From Crocinitomicaceae bacterium (lineage in GTDB: Bacteria > Bacteroidota > Bacteroidia > Flavobacteriales_D > Crocinitomicaceae), in the NCBI GenBank assembly GCA_030830385.1, contig JAURNA010000276.1, positions 1-26,007 on the forward strand: a DNA stretch of 26,007 nucleotides. Direction: 5' to 3'. How positions within the stretch are numbered: position 1 is the stretch's first letter; each line of letters opens with the position of its first letter. Made by a program: the position numbers and the translations under genes. Shown here piece by piece: positions 14,593-21,882 of this stretch. Under the pieces are notes generated by a model. The model was not told the DNA's origin. It searched no databases and was given only the letters and a program-made list of their open reading frames with translations.

Positions 14593-14702
14593 AACGTAGC
14601 GATAAATGTGTGATTGATACAAGGGGAAAGTAATTATTTCATCGATAAGTACCATTTTTTAATTGACGAATTGTTCTTACCGGTCAAAAAAGGAAGAAAC
14701 CG

Positions 14703-14710
14703 TACTTTTG
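14703..14710 (+). promoter_or_regulatory. Predicted -7 element for hemL
   Basis: TACTTTTG, an exact match to TAnnTTTG, 21 nt upstream of the hemL ATG at 14732. It lies within the longer in-frame extension from 14663, which argues for the shorter start. Confidence 0.45.
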
Positions 14711-14731
14711 TTGAGCAAATTGACGTTATCC

Positions 14732-16033
14732 ATGAAAATACCTGTGACCAGACAGCGTTCAGAATCATTGTTCAAGACAGCGCTCACCTATTTTCCCGGA
14801 GGTGTAAATTCTCCCGTTCGGGCATTTCGATCAGTGGAAGGATCGCCTCTGTTTATGAAGCGGGGTGATGGCTGCTATGTGTGGGATGAGGACGACAATC
14901 GTTTCATCGATTTCTGTTGCAGTTGGGGACCGTTGATTTTGGGACATAACCACCCGTCTATTTATGCACGCGTGATGGACGCTATGAGCAATGGGTCGAG
15001 CTTCGGTACGCCCACCGCTTTGGAAAATGAACTTGCCGAATTGATTTTGAGCCGAAACCCGTTCATTGATAAAATTCGTTTCGTGAGTTCTGGAACCGAA
15101 GCCGTGATGTCTGCATTGCGATTAGCAAGAGGATTTACCGGACGAAACAAAGTCGTGAAATTTGAAGGATGCTATCACGGTCATGTCGATTCAATGTTGG
15201 TTAAGGCGGGAAGCGGGCTGGCTACGTTCGGAACCTCATCAAGTGCAGGTGTTCCGGAAAGTTACGCAAGCGAAACGATTGTACTTCCCTTGAACGACGA
15301 AACGTCGTTGCGCGATTGTTTTGAGCGCTACGGAGAAGACATTGCCTGCGTGATCATCGAGCCGATTCCGGCGAATAACGGATTGTTGTTGCAAGATGCC
15401 TCGTTTCTGAAAAGCCTTCGAGAAATCTGTACAGATTCCGGGGCGTTGCTCTTCTTTGATGAAGTGATCTCCGGTTTTCGGGTAGGATTCAACGGTGCGG
15501 CCGAGTACTTCGGGATTCAACCCGACCTTATTACTTATGGAAAAATTCTCGGTGGGGGGCTTCCCGTAGGAGCATACGGTGCTCGTGAGGAAGTCATGAA
15601 CTGCGTTGCACCAGACGGTCCGGTGTATCAAGCAGGAACGCTATCGGGAAATCCGGTGGCGATGGCCGCTGGAATTGCTCAGCTAACAGAGTGTGCGAAG
15701 GACGGATTTTACGAGGATCAGCAGCGACGAACCGAGTTGTTTGTTGGGGCCATCAACTCACATTCGCGTGAAAAAGGGTACAACTTTGAATTGGTCACGA
15801 TTGGCTCGATATTCTGGCTTTCATTCGATGGTAAAAAGCGTATTCAGCGTGCCGATCAAATCGATTCAGACATGTCCGCATTTTCTGCGTTGTTCAGCGC
15901 GCTATTGAGCCGTGGTATTTACCTGGGACCAAGTGGATATGAAGTTGGATTTATCTCAAATGCACACACTGAGGAAGTCCTTTCCCATGCCATACAGGCA
16001 TTTTGTGAATCGCTCGACGAGATTTTTGCCTGA
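14732..16033 (+). CDS. hemL: Glutamate-1-semialdehyde 2,1-aminomutase
   Basis: PLP enzyme that converts glutamate-1-semialdehyde to 5-aminolevulinate in the C5 route of tetrapyrrole synthesis. The 433-aa product begins with the family hallmark SLFKTALTYFPGGVNSPVRAF, has the SSGTEAVMSALRLARG phosphate-binding block, the FDEVISGFRVG block, and the lysine motif YGKILGGGLPVGAYG with Lys271 as the Schiff-base lysine. Length is typical. The start at 14732 (MKIPVTRQRS) is preferred to 14663 because the extra residues are atypical and overlap the predicted promoter. It is a single gene here, ending 2 nt before the convergent stop of the small lipoprotein gene. Other heme genes are not in the window. 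Confidence 0.96.
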   Translation: MKIPVTRQRSESLFKTALTYFPGGVNSPVRAFRSVEGSPLFMKRGDGCYVWDEDDNRFIDFCCSWGPLILGHNHPSIYARVMDAMSNGSSFGTPTALENELAELILSRNPFIDKIRFVSSGTEAVMSALRLARGFTGRNKVVKFEGCYHGHVDSMLVKAGSGLATFGTSSSAGVPESYASETIVLPLNDETSLRDCFERYGEDIACVIIEPIPANNGLLLQDASFLKSLREICTDSGALLFFDEVISGFRVGFNGAAEYFGIQPDLITYGKILGGGLPVGAYGAREEVMNCVAPDGPVYQAGTLSGNPVAMAAGIAQLTECAKDGFYEDQQRRTELFVGAINSHSREKGYNFELVTIGSIFWLSFDGKKRIQRADQIDSDMSAFSALFSALLSRGIYLGPSGYEVGFISNAHTEEVLSHAIQAFCESLDEIFA

Positions 16034-16035
16034 CT

Positions 16036-16290
16036 TTATTGCTCGCAGGCTTCTTTTAGTTTGAGCATATCCCTGCCCCCCATGGTTTGGAAATTGGCAC
16101 AGGCTTCTTCTTGTTCGGTCTTCAGTTTCTTGATCTTATCCGCCTGCTCCGAGGTAATCTCCTCATCAAAAATCCTGGCCGTTTCCGCGTCGAGCTTTTT
16201 TCCTGCTTCCATACACGCGCAAAACTGATTCTCCTCTGAAGAACATGCGGAAAGAAGTGCAACAAAACCTAAAAACCATCCTTTTCTCAT
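16036..16290 (-). CDS. Small cysteine-containing lipoprotein
   Basis: An 84-aa protein with a short signal peptide and lipobox (LLSAC, Cys16), predicted to be lipid-anchored. The mature part has four further cysteines, Cys24-x-Cys26 and Cys64 and Cys82, flanking a charged helical stretch rich in Lys/Glu (ITSEQADKIKKLKTEQEEAC). The arrangement suggests a small helical hairpin held by disulfides. The ATG at 16290 was chosen because it places the signal peptide at the N-terminus; a longer frame from 16365 would not. It converges with hemL, with stops 2 nt apart. No family is recognised. Confidence 0.7.
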   Translation of the reverse strand: MRKGWFLGFVALLSACSSEENQFCACMEAGKKLDAETARIFDEEITSEQADKIKKLKTEQEEACANFQTMGGRDMLKLKEACEQ

Positions 16291-16364
16291 GAGCCGAAAG
16301 TAACAAAAAACACCTCTTCTCATCCTGATGCGGCAGGCGACTTTATGCGTTTGTGACATTTTCA

Positions 16365-16850
16365 CTATTCGTGAATATCTTGCTGCACGTTGCGCACTGC
16401 CTTTTTCTCCTCTTTGATCACCACTTTTGCCGGAGTTCCTTCGGCCTGATAATACACTTTTGCTTTCTCTTCCGCCTCAGCTCCTGTATACACTTCTTCT
16501 GTGATCTCTCCGTTTTCCTCCTTGCGGATCACCAGGCGTTTTTCTTCGCCATCAACCGTATATTCCACCTCTTTCCGCTCCTGATTCAGCTCCGATTGTG
16601 GGTCCATTTCGGCCAATTTCTTCTCCGCCTCTTCTCCCGTAAATACCTCTTCGGTCACTTCTCCGTTGGAAGTTGTGATAAGGGTCATCGTTTTTAGACC
16701 ATTCTTTTCTTCTACGCGAACTTCCCTCTTGATTTCCTGAAGAATTTCCTTCCCTTCTGTTTTTGTTGGGTTATTGTTCTGTCCTGTAACTATCGTTCCC
16801 AAACAGCAGAACATGGCAACTCCTGTCATTGTTAATCGTGATGTTTTCAT
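16365..16850 (-). CDS. Secreted protein with two tandem repeats, unknown function
   Basis: A 161-aa protein with a signal peptide (MKTSRLTMTGVAMFCCLG, cleavage near 23) and a highly charged mature part. Two copies of an about 37-residue unit occur at 44-79 and 94-130, each ending NGE(V/I)TEEV(F/Y)TG followed by EAE-K; the first half of each unit is a short beta-like strand pattern (LKTMTLITT, EKRLVIRK). The C-terminus is basic and helical. I do not recognise a named domain. The ATG at 16850 gives the signal peptide; a longer frame from 17003 is not supported. It is divergent from the aminotransferase gene and sits 74 nt upstream of the small lipoprotein gene on the same strand. Confidence 0.7.
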   Translation of the reverse strand: MKTSRLTMTGVAMFCCLGTIVTGQNNNPTKTEGKEILQEIKREVRVEEKNGLKTMTLITTSNGEVTEEVFTGEEAEKKLAEMDPQSELNQERKEVEYTVDGEEKRLVIRKEENGEITEEVYTGAEAEEKAKVYYQAEGTPAKVVIKEEKKAVRNVQQDIHE

Positions 16851-16952
16851 AATTGTCTTTTTGAACGTCGAAAGATTAGCGATTCTCGTAAATATACAGC
16901 ATTTTCCAGTTAAGTCAGTAAACCCCAAATACTTCGCGGCTCCGGGAATTTG

Positions 16953-16960
16953 TACATTTA
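16953..16960 (+). promoter_or_regulatory. Weak candidate -7 element for the aminotransferase/amidase pair
   Basis: TACATTTA matches seven of eight bases of TAnnTTTG and lies 15 nt upstream of the ATG at 16976. No -33 box is evident. Confidence 0.25.
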
Positions 16961-16975
16961 TCCAAAATTGAACGA

Positions 16976-18100
16976 ATGTCAAAACTCCCCGATGTAGGCA
17001 CAACCATTTTTACCGTAATGTCTCAACTTGCGAATGAGACTGGAGCCATCAATCTTTCGCAGGGATTTCCAAATTTCCCAATCGATCCGAAGCTCGAAGA
17101 AATTCTTGCCGAAACCGCGCATTCAGATGTGCATCAATATCGACCGATGGGCGGAGATCCGGTCTTGTTGGAAAAGATTTCACGTCTGATTCAACAACAA
17201 TACAGGCAAACGCTCCCGACCGATGAAATATTGGTAACTGCTGGCGCTACTCAGGGAATTTTTACGATTCTTCAAGCCCTGATCTATGCAGGAGACGAAG
17301 TTGTGGTACTCGATCCTTCATACGATTGTTATGACCCTTCCGTTCGACTCGCCGGAGGGAAAGCAACACATGTTCCGCTTCGTCCGGACGGCTTGCCCGA
17401 TTGGCCAACCATTCGACGGTCAATTAGCGATCAAACACGGATGTTGATCATCAACAATCCACACAACCCAACCGGCCGCGTTTGGAGCGCAGAGGATATG
17501 AACAAACTTGTACAACTGATGTCCGATTTTCCGCAGTTGCTGCTACTGTCAGATGAGGTATATGAATTCATCACATTCTCGGAGGAATTTGCCTCTGCAC
17601 GTTCCCTCGATGGCATTCAGGACAGAATTATCATCGTTTCGTCCTTCGGAAAAACCTTTCACATCACGGGTTGGAAAATGGGTTATCTAACCGCCCCTAT
17701 TCACCTCATGGAGGAAATCAAGAAAGTGCATCAATTCAATGTATTCTGCGTAAATAGTGTTGCGCAGGCAACCTTATCTTCTTATTTGGATCACGTCGAC
17801 GTGAGTACCCTCGCCGATTTCTACCGTCAGAAAAGAGATACTTTTCGCCGGTTGTTGGAAACATCCCGATTTGAACTTCTGCCTTGTGAAGGCACGTATT
17901 TTCAATCTGTTTCGTATGCGACGATTTCAACTCTTCCCGCTACGGAATTTTGCGTTGAACTGACCCGCGAACACGGCGTGGCAGCCATCCCGATTTCGGT
18001 GTTCAATCAGGATGGTAATGATAACAAATTGATTCGATTCTGTTTTGCGAAAGACGATGAAACATTGATTCAAGCAACTGAAAAGCTATGCAAGATTTAA
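16976..18100 (+). CDS. Class I/II PLP aminotransferase (methionine/glutamine aminotransferase-like)
   Basis: A 374-aa fold-type I aminotransferase. The N-terminus (SKLPDVGTTIFTVMSQLA, then INLSQGFPNF) is typical of the YbdL methionine aminotransferase/kynurenine aminotransferase group. The NNPHNPTGRVW block (about 159-169), SDEVYEF and the lysine motif SSFGKTFHITGWKMGY (Lys226) are intact, as is the C-terminal IRFCFA with the substrate-carboxylate Arg. The family uses Met, Gln, aromatic amino acids or kynurenine as donors; specificity cannot be fixed here. The last 13 nt overlap the downstream omega-amidase gene, so the two act together: the amidase hydrolyses the alpha-ketoglutaramate made when glutamine is the donor. 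Confidence 0.9.
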   Translation: MSKLPDVGTTIFTVMSQLANETGAINLSQGFPNFPIDPKLEEILAETAHSDVHQYRPMGGDPVLLEKISRLIQQQYRQTLPTDEILVTAGATQGIFTILQALIYAGDEVVVLDPSYDCYDPSVRLAGGKATHVPLRPDGLPDWPTIRRSISDQTRMLIINNPHNPTGRVWSAEDMNKLVQLMSDFPQLLLLSDEVYEFITFSEEFASARSLDGIQDRIIIVSSFGKTFHITGWKMGYLTAPIHLMEEIKKVHQFNVFCVNSVAQATLSSYLDHVDVSTLADFYRQKRDTFRRLLETSRFELLPCEGTYFQSVSYATISTLPATEFCVELTREHGVAAIPISVFNQDGNDNKLIRFCFAKDDETLIQATEKLCKI

Positions 18101-18849
18101 AAATCACATTGGTTCAGGCAGACCAGGCCTGGGAAGATCGAGAAGAAAACTTCAAACGATACGATGCACTTCTGAAAAATCAGGATTCCGACCTGTTTGT
18201 TCTTCCCGAAATGTTCCAAACCGGATTTAGCATGAACACGAGCCTTTGTGAGCGCATGAATGGCATTTCGATTCAATGGTTGAGAGAAAGGGCGGCCATG
18301 TACAATGCGGCCTTCTACACATCGCTGATGATTGAGGAGAACGGCGCGCATTTCAACCGAGGCGTATTCGTTCATCCGGATGGGACCATCCATAGCTACG
18401 ATAAACGAAAATGTTTCCGTCTGGCCGGGGAAGACAAACATTTCACTTCCGGGAAATCCGCGACCATCGTAGAGTTCCGTGGATGGAAGTTTCAACTTCA
18501 GATTTGCTATGATCTTCGGTTTCCAAAAATCGTACAGAATGAAATCGTTGACGGTGATCCGATCTACGACATTATTCTCTATGTTGCCAATTGGCCCGCA
18601 AAGCGAATCGCTCACTGGGACGCCCTACTAAAAGCACGTGCAATCGAAAATCAATCGTACGTAGTAGGTGTGAACCGCATTGGAACGGACGGAAACGGGT
18701 TTGAATACAACGGACATAGTACCCTCATCGATGCGATGGGTGAAATAAATGACCTTCTTCCCAACCAATCACTGGCAAAAACCGTTGTAATTCATTGCAA
18801 TGAAATCACGAAGATTCGAGAAAGGTTGCCATTTTTGAGTGATCTGTAG
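18088..18849 (+). CDS. Omega-amidase/nitrilase-superfamily hydrolase (YafV-like)
   Basis: A 253-aa carbon-nitrogen hydrolase, probably removing the amide from alpha-ketoglutaramate or ketosuccinamate. The Glu-Lys-Cys triad is visible: Glu41 in LPEMFQTGFS, Lys106 in YDKRK, and Cys140 in ICYDLRFP. The EMFQTGF and NWPAKRIAHWDALLKARAIEN blocks are those of the YafV/omega-amidase branch. In relatives the lysine region usually reads KxHLF; here it is KRKCF, an unusual pair of changes beside the catalytic lysine. The gene overlaps the aminotransferase by 13 nt. Assignment to the branch is firm; substrate is inferred from family and pairing. Confidence 0.9.
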   Translation: MQDLKITLVQADQAWEDREENFKRYDALLKNQDSDLFVLPEMFQTGFSMNTSLCERMNGISIQWLRERAAMYNAAFYTSLMIEENGAHFNRGVFVHPDGTIHSYDKRKCFRLAGEDKHFTSGKSATIVEFRGWKFQLQICYDLRFPKIVQNEIVDGDPIYDIILYVANWPAKRIAHWDALLKARAIENQSYVVGVNRIGTDGNGFEYNGHSTLIDAMGEINDLLPNQSLAKTVVIHCNEITKIRERLPFLSDL

Positions 18850-18892
18850 GTTTTATTTACTCACGATGACACCGTAACTAGCGTGATTCATT

Positions 18893-18900
18893 TATATTTG
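18893..18900 (+). promoter_or_regulatory. Predicted -7 element of the second T9SS protein gene
   Basis: TATATTTG, an exact match to TAnnTTTG, 24 nt upstream of the ATG at 18925 in a 75-nt gap after the amidase gene. Confidence 0.5.
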
Positions 18901-18924
18901 TTTACCAATAAATAAAATTTTATA

Positions 18925-20772
18925 ATGAAAAAATTCTACCTAAGTATCCTCGCTTTAGGCTCTATCACCTTCAGCGTCAATGGACAAGTAAAGTCGCATG
19001 TGGTGAATTCACCCCTGTTGAGTGCGCATCACGAACTTACGGCTCAAGACAACTCTGTTGTTCTTGCACCGATGGTTCAGTTCGTTTTCCCTAAGGCCGC
19101 GGGAGACATTATTTTCTCGGATGATTTCGCAACCGGAATTAGTGCGTGGACAGCTTCTGGCCTAAACGGAAATATCTGGGCTCATGATACGGACGGACCA
19201 AACGGACAATATTCCAGTGCAGCCACTCAGACAATTAATTCGACCACGTCCGCAGACGGGTTTGCAATGTTCGATGCGGACTTAAATAATCCGGGGAGTG
19301 CTCCCTTCATAAACTGGGTCGGTTCACTTGAATCTCCGGCGATGGATTTGACAGGGCTTGCAAACGTTATCATTACATTTGAACAATGCTACAGAACATG
19401 CTGTACGAGCACTTTCTATCCAAAAGTTGAAGTTTCTGATGACGATTTCGCAACAATGACCGAGTTTGATGTTTCCATTCCAGGAATTTTCGCAAATGAC
19501 GTTTCACCTACCTATACAACGAAACTGAACCTTTCGGATTTCTTAGCTGGGGCGTCAACCCCTGCAAACGTTAAGTTTCGATTTACGTGGGATGGTGCAG
19601 CAGGAGACAGCCACTACTACTGGCAGGTTGATGACGTTGTTGTGTTTGAAAGTTACGACAACGACATAACTGCACTTTCCAATATCATGGTGAGCGGTAC
19701 GTTGGAAATCCCATACTACAATGTGGCTCTTTCCCAGCTTACCGACATTTCTTTCTCCGGGCAAGTTCGTAACGACGGAGGAATGTCTTCAACAAATGTT
19801 GTACTTGATGTAAACGTTGACAACGGAGGAGGTACATTCTCTTCTACGGGTGTTACCGTTCCGGCAACAGCTATTGATTCATTGGTGACGACCACGTTCC
19901 TTCCGGGAGCTACGGGTCCACTTACGTACAATGTTTCGTATGATTACAGCATGACTGAAACGGACCCGATTCCATCGGATAACTCATTAACTGATGCATT
20001 TGACATTACAGTTGACGAGTACAGTGTACACAACGATGATCCAACAGGGTCTATCGGTGCCCTTTCAGGTGAAGCGGGTCAGCCGCTAAAAATTGGAAAC
20101 ATAATGGAGATTATGGCGGATGATCGAATCGGAGCTGTATATGTTCGCCCAAATAACGAAGCTTCGAACGTAGGTCAGGATATTTACGCTGAAATTTACT
20201 ATTGGGATGGCGTTGCTCAGGATTATGTCTTCCTCCAGACAACAGAAACTATTACAATCTCAGCTACAAATAACGGACAGCGTATTGAGCTTCCAATGGC
20301 AGTTCCTGTAAACGTAGTAGCAGGAGACGAACTTCTTGTTGTTGCATGTCACTACGGTAATCCAATAGAAAACGTTCGTTTTGCACTTGCACAGGAAGTT
20401 GAAGTTGGTATCGTTGCTGGATACGATGCTACTGGTGACCTATTCGGATTGGTTAACCCACGTGCGGTAATGGTAGGATTGAAATTCGATCCGACCGCTT
20501 CGATCGATGTGGCTGAAGATCTTTTCGGAATCAACGTTCACCCGAACCCGGCAGACGACAAATTCCTTGTTACTTACAACACATCGGATGTATCGGAAGT
20601 TACCCTTACTTTGACGGATTTGACAGGCAAGGAGATTTCTTCACGCGTTGAGTCTGGACAGAGCGGAGCTTACCAGGTAAGTGTTGACGTAGCTGATCTA
20701 AACGCAGGAGTATACCTCGTTACTATTGACAACGGAATTTCTACCGTTACAAAACGAGTAATCGTTAAATAA
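18925..20772 (+). CDS. Secreted choice-of-anchor J protein with T9SS type A sorting domain (second copy)
   Basis: A 615-aa exported protein. It has a signal peptide (MKKFYLSILALGSITFSVNG), a linker to about 60, and a choice-of-anchor J/jelly-roll-like domain at about 62-242 (IIFSDDFATGISAW at the start, YYWQVDDVVVF at the end) containing a cysteine cluster, Cys155, Cys159 and Cys160 in EQCYRTCC. A CARDB-like region follows at about 245-365 (ISFSGQVRNDGGMSSTNV, SDNSLTDAFD), then a beta-rich region at about 368-522 and a T9SS type A sorting domain at about 534-615 (INVHPNPADDKF, NAGVYLVTI, VTKRVIVK). It shares its order of domains with the protein at 7243-8931. It has its own -7 element and a strong terminator, so it is monocistronic. 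Binding or adhesion is inferred; no enzyme motif is seen. Confidence 0.9.
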   Translation: MKKFYLSILALGSITFSVNGQVKSHVVNSPLLSAHHELTAQDNSVVLAPMVQFVFPKAAGDIIFSDDFATGISAWTASGLNGNIWAHDTDGPNGQYSSAATQTINSTTSADGFAMFDADLNNPGSAPFINWVGSLESPAMDLTGLANVIITFEQCYRTCCTSTFYPKVEVSDDDFATMTEFDVSIPGIFANDVSPTYTTKLNLSDFLAGASTPANVKFRFTWDGAAGDSHYYWQVDDVVVFESYDNDITALSNIMVSGTLEIPYYNVALSQLTDISFSGQVRNDGGMSSTNVVLDVNVDNGGGTFSSTGVTVPATAIDSLVTTTFLPGATGPLTYNVSYDYSMTETDPIPSDNSLTDAFDITVDEYSVHNDDPTGSIGALSGEAGQPLKIGNIMEIMADDRIGAVYVRPNNEASNVGQDIYAEIYYWDGVAQDYVFLQTTETITISATNNGQRIELPMAVPVNVVAGDELLVVACHYGNPIENVRFALAQEVEVGIVAGYDATGDLFGLVNPRAVMVGLKFDPTASIDVAEDLFGINVHPNPADDKFLVTYNTSDVSEVTLTLTDLTGKEISSRVESGQSGAYQVSVDVADLNAGVYLVTIDNGISTVTKRVIVK

Positions 20773-20794
20773 CGAATTTCCCGTATAGATGAAA

Positions 20795-20822
20795 GGGGTC
20801 GGATTTTCCGATCCCTTTTTTT
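20795..20822 (+). terminator. Rho-independent terminator of the second T9SS protein gene
   Basis: A 9-bp stem GGGGTCGGA/TCCGATCCC (one G-U pair) with a TTT loop, followed by seven T's, 22 nt past the stop. Confidence 0.9.
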
Positions 20823-20854
20823 GTGGTAACCCCTGCTAATCCTCCTTTTTTCTC

Positions 20855-20862
20855 GATATTTG
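20855..20862 (+). promoter_or_regulatory. Weak candidate -7 element for fbp-mfd
   Basis: GATATTTG matches seven of eight bases of TAnnTTTG, 18 nt upstream of the fbp ATG at 20881 and beyond the preceding terminator. Confidence 0.3.
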
Positions 20863-20880
20863 CGGAAAACAAAAGAGAAC

Positions 20881-21882
20881 ATGTCCAAAGTTGTTACCCT
20901 TCACGAGTTCATCATGAATCGTCAGGCAGATTTTCCCTACGCAAGTGGAGAACTTTCACGTCTGCTCAACGACATCGCCATCGCCTCGAAAATCGTGAGC
21001 AAGGACGTGCGCCGTGCCGGGCTTCTGGAGAATATTCTCGGAGCACAGGGAAGCACGAATGTTCAGGGGGAGGAACAACAAAAACTGGACGTGATCGCGG
21101 ACAACCAGTTCATCAACATGTTTAAGGTTGGAGGAGAAGTTTGCGGCATAGCATCGGAAGAAAATGATGATTTTATGCCTTTCGAATCCGATTTTTCTCG
21201 TCAGGGAAAATACGTTGTACTGTTTGATCCGCTGGATGGATCATCCAATATTGATGTGAATGTTTCCATCGGGACGATTTTCTCGATCTACCGCCGTGTC
21301 AGTGATTTGGGCACCAAAGCAACGCTCGACGACATGTTGCAAGCCGGAACAGAACAAGTTGCTGCGGGCTATGTACTGTACGGATCATCAACCATGATGG
21401 TATACACCACTGGAAAAGGTGTAAATGGTTTTACCCTCGATCCGTACATTGGTGAATTTTGCCTTTCCCATCCGGATATGAAAATGCCGGAGATGGGTCG
21501 AATTTATGCCATGAACGAGGGCAACGTAAACATCTGCGATGCCGGAATCAAGGAGTACATCGGAACCAAGTGCCAGCAAATTCCGGAGGGAGCGAAGCGC
21601 CCGTACTCGGGACGTTACATTGGTTCGTTGGTAGCTGATTTTCACCGAAACCTTATCAAGGGAGGAATTTACATTTATCCGGCAACTACCGTTGATCCGG
21701 AAGGGAAGCTCCGCCTGTTGTATGAGTGTAACCCACTTGCCTTCATCGCAGAGCAAGCCGGAGGAATCGCCTCCACAGGCAAAGAACGTATTTTGAACAT
21801 TAAACCCGAGCGCCTGCACCAACGCGTACCCCTCTTCATTGGCTCCAAGCAAATGGTCGAGCAGGCCCTCGCTTGCCTATAA
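20881..21882 (+). CDS. fbp: Fructose-1,6-bisphosphatase, class I
   Basis: Gluconeogenic phosphatase converting fructose-1,6-bisphosphate to fructose-6-phosphate with Mg2+. The 333-aa product has the metal-binding block FDPLDGSSNIDVNVSIGTIF and the upstream SEEND acidic residues, the RRYSGRYIGSLVAD-type sugar-phosphate site (here RPYSGRYIGSLVADFHR), and the C-terminal GKLRLLYECNPLAFIAEQAGG motif, all characteristic of class I FBPase. The ATG at 20881 (MSKVVTLHEF) is preferred to a start at 20860, which would overlap the promoter region. Its stop directly abuts the mfd ATG, with no intervening base. Confidence 0.96.
   Translation: MSKVVTLHEFIMNRQADFPYASGELSRLLNDIAIASKIVSKDVRRAGLLENILGAQGSTNVQGEEQQKLDVIADNQFINMFKVGGEVCGIASEENDDFMPFESDFSRQGKYVVLFDPLDGSSNIDVNVSIGTIFSIYRRVSDLGTKATLDDMLQAGTEQVAAGYVLYGSSTMMVYTTGKGVNGFTLDPYIGEFCLSHPDMKMPEMGRIYAMNEGNVNICDAGIKEYIGTKCQQIPEGAKRPYSGRYIGSLVADFHRNLIKGGIYIYPATTVDPEGKLRLLYECNPLAFIAEQAGGIASTGKERILNIKPERLHQRVPLFIGSKQMVEQALACL

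Noticed and set aside
14663..14731. N-terminal extension of hemL to 14663
   Set aside because: The extra residues are atypical and overlap an exact -7 element; 14732 gives the normal start.
14614..14868. 84-aa frame upstream of and overlapping hemL
   Set aside because: It runs into hemL in the wrong frame and its translation over that part is an out-of-frame reading of the hemL N-terminus.
16851..17003. N-terminal extension of the tandem-repeat secreted protein
   Set aside because: It would bury the signal peptide and overlap the divergent aminotransferase gene and its promoter region.
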